NCBI GenBank assembly: GCA_913057775.1
Contig: CAJXOG010000007.1
Coordinates: 108,764 to 172,763, forward strand
Length of the DNA stretch: 64,000 nucleotides
Origin: an uncultured Fodinibius sp.
Lineage (GTDB): Bacteria > Bacteroidota > Rhodothermia > Balneolales > Balneolaceae
Direction: 5' to 3'
Below, in pieces: positions 62,982-64,000 of the stretch. A program made the position numbers and the translations under genes. How positions within the stretch are numbered: the first letter of the stretch is position 1; each line of letters starts with the position of its first letter. Below the pieces are notes generated by a model. It searched no databases. It saw nothing but the letters and a program-made list of their open reading frames with translations, and was not told where the DNA came from.

Positions 62982-63356
62982 ATGGTTGTTAAAAAAGAAT
63001 CTCCGAAAATTAATTCCATTAAATGGGGTAACATCAAAACAAGTGACGGGAATATATATAAGGATGCAAAACTTTTCCCCGGTGGTTCACGCGAATGGGA
63101 CTGGAATGAAACCGGCACCCATCATAATCCTGGCATTCAACCCGCTGATGTTGAGGAATTGATAACAAAAGGGGCACAGGCTATTGTTCTTTCCAAAGGA
63201 TTTTATGAACGATTAGGAGTATGCAAGGAAACAACCGATTTTCTCGCAGAAAAAGGAGTAACATTTTATATATTGGAGACTGAAAAAGCCGTCGAAAAAT
63301 ACAACGATATCCGTGAAGAAAAACCGACAGGTGCGCTCATACATTCTACCTGCTAA
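62982..63356 (+). CDS. Mth938-like domain protein
   Basis: A 124-residue protein of the MTH938/DUF498 type. INSIKWGNIKTSDGNIYKDAKLFPGGSREWDWNETGTHHNPGI and TKGAQAIVLSKGFYERLGV are the hallmarks. The family (AAMDC in animals) has unknown chemistry; some members act in complex I assembly (NDUFAF3 relatives), and here the gene directly precedes a nuo operon, which may be meaningful. It is on the plus strand, 174 bp ahead of nuoA. Confidence 0.88.
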   Translation: MVVKKESPKINSIKWGNIKTSDGNIYKDAKLFPGGSREWDWNETGTHHNPGIQPADVEELITKGAQAIVLSKGFYERLGVCKETTDFLAEKGVTFYILETEKAVEKYNDIREEKPTGALIHSTC

Positions 63357-63530
63357 GATAGCTTAGCAAAGCTAAAAATCATCAACTATATATACTCATT
63401 TTAAATAATAATGGTGCCCAATATTTGTATGTTTTCAAATTCAGATGTCCTATATTCTTTGTCTTAATTTCATTGACATTGCGACCCATTGCCACTAATT
63501 TCCGACTGACCAAAATTAATTTACTAACCG

Positions 63531-63908
63531 ATGTTTGAGAACTATTTACCAATTGTAATTATTGCTGGAGTTGCCGTCGTTCTGGCCATTGTTTTGATGA
63601 GCTTATCTCGTCTATTGGGACCATTCCGTCCAAACAAAAACAAACTTGATCCCTACGAAAGCGGTATGGACCCTGTTGGCGATGCGGCCGATCGCTACTC
63701 TATTGCTTTCTATTTGGTAGCAATGGAATTTATTGTATTTGATCTCGAAGTAGTATTTATCTATCCCTGGGCAGTTAATTTCCTCGAATACGGTGTAGGA
63801 ACGATAGTTGCCATGGTTGTATTTATTCTTATCCTATTTGTTGGGCTGCTCTACACCGTTAAAGCTGGCACACTCGACTGGGATGCGAAGCAAGGAATGT
63901 TTAATTAA
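63531..63908 (+). CDS. nuoA: NADH-quinone oxidoreductase subunit A
   Basis: A 125-residue membrane subunit of complex I. Three membrane segments are visible (about residues 6-26, 65-85, 93-115), and the loop PNKNKLDPYESGMDPVGDA contains the conserved Y-E-S-G-M pattern, followed by RYSIAFYLVAMEFIVFDLEVVFIYPW. Length matches NuoA. It is the first gene of a nuo operon, followed by nuoB. Confidence 0.97.
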   Translation: MFENYLPIVIIAGVAVVLAIVLMSLSRLLGPFRPNKNKLDPYESGMDPVGDAADRYSIAFYLVAMEFIVFDLEVVFIYPWAVNFLEYGVGTIVAMVVFILILFVGLLYTVKAGTLDWDAKQGMFN

Positions 63909-63929
63909 TCAAATTTAGCCTATACACTT

Positions 63930-64000
63930 ATGGGTATTGAAAGTTCACTTGGTGACGGTTTTCTCACCACAAAAGTTGATGCACTTACAAATTGGGCACG
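63930..64000 (+). CDS. nuoB: NADH-quinone oxidoreductase subunit B, partial
   Basis: The first 23 codons and part of the next run off the right edge. The start reads MGIESSLGDGFLTTKVDAL and continues TNWAR, which is the typical NuoB N-terminus (GFLTTKVDxLVNWAR). It begins 21 bp after the nuoA stop. The Fe-S ligand region lies outside the window. Confidence 0.92.
   Translation, partial: MGIESSLGDGFLTTKVDALTNWA

Noticed and set aside
63361..63380. Short hairpin TAGCTTAGCAAAGCTA after the Mth938-like gene as a terminator
   Set aside because: The stem is only six base pairs and no T-run follows on the plus strand.

Overview
The window reads like the chromosome of a Balneolota/Bacteroidota-type bacterium; a halophilic Balneolaceae member (Fodinibius or Gracilimonas type) is my best guess, which is an inference from protein character, not a database match. 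Pointers are bacillithiol synthesis (bshC), PorV/PorQ-family outer membrane proteins next to a secreted propeller with a sorting-type C-terminus, DUF4837 and DUF4260 proteins, few strong Shine-Dalgarno sites, and promoters built as TTG, 20 bases, TATCTTTG, close to the Bacteroidota -33/-7 consensus.

Layout. 1-2570 is the end of an integrated element: a partial excisionase-like gene, an 11-bp triple repeat, an unrecognised coiled-coil protein and a tyrosine recombinase lying against the 3' end of tRNA-Ser(GGA). 2.7-14.6 kb is housekeeping, mostly on the minus strand: TonB-like protein, MurQ, biotin carboxylase with an esterase-like neighbour, phytoene/squalene synthase, PurC (plus strand), an ECF sigma factor with a small putative anti-sigma, HolA, AsnS and an M16 protease. 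14.7-24.4 kb is the rimP-nusA-infB-rbfA-truB-ribF-rpsO-pnp cluster, headed by a promoter directly followed by a terminator-like hairpin. 24.5-28.1 kb holds a DUF192 lipoprotein, Fbp, CoaE and PrfB with an intact programmed +1 frameshift. 28.3-37.3 kb is mostly plus strand: a BtaA/BtaB betaine-lipid pair, a TPR protein, a small outer membrane protein, a VOC protein, a tricorn-type S41 protease, an acyl-CoA thioesterase, an Hpt-like protein and GalE.

37.3-47.5 kb is the tryptophan operon, order trpE-trpS-trpG-trpD-trpC-trpF-trpB-trpA, then a Trp-rich DUF4837 lipoprotein and a BioC-like methyltransferase. Before trpE there is a complete, apparently unannotated attenuator: promoter, nearly leaderless 25-residue leader peptide with three consecutive Trp codons, competing RNA arms and an intrinsic terminator. 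TrpS, the enzyme that charges tRNA-Trp, lies inside the operon. This is the most striking system in the window.

47.6-51.1 kb is a three-gene secretion or outer-membrane unit (Asp-box propeller plus two PorV/PorQ proteins). 51.1-62.8 kb returns to minus-strand housekeeping: PssA and Psd (phosphatidylethanolamine), RseP, Dxr, a histone-deacetylase-family protein, PgeF, AroE, an SRPBCC protein, Tmk, a PspC protein, 5-formyl-THF cyclo-ligase, BshC and a bifunctional-nuclease-family protein. The right edge holds an Mth938-like protein and the start of a nuo (complex I) operon. No gene-free stretch exceeds about 300 bases; the longest (2311-2570 and 58277-58557) hold the island/tRNA junction and a promoter. 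No CRISPR array, IS element or rRNA was seen.
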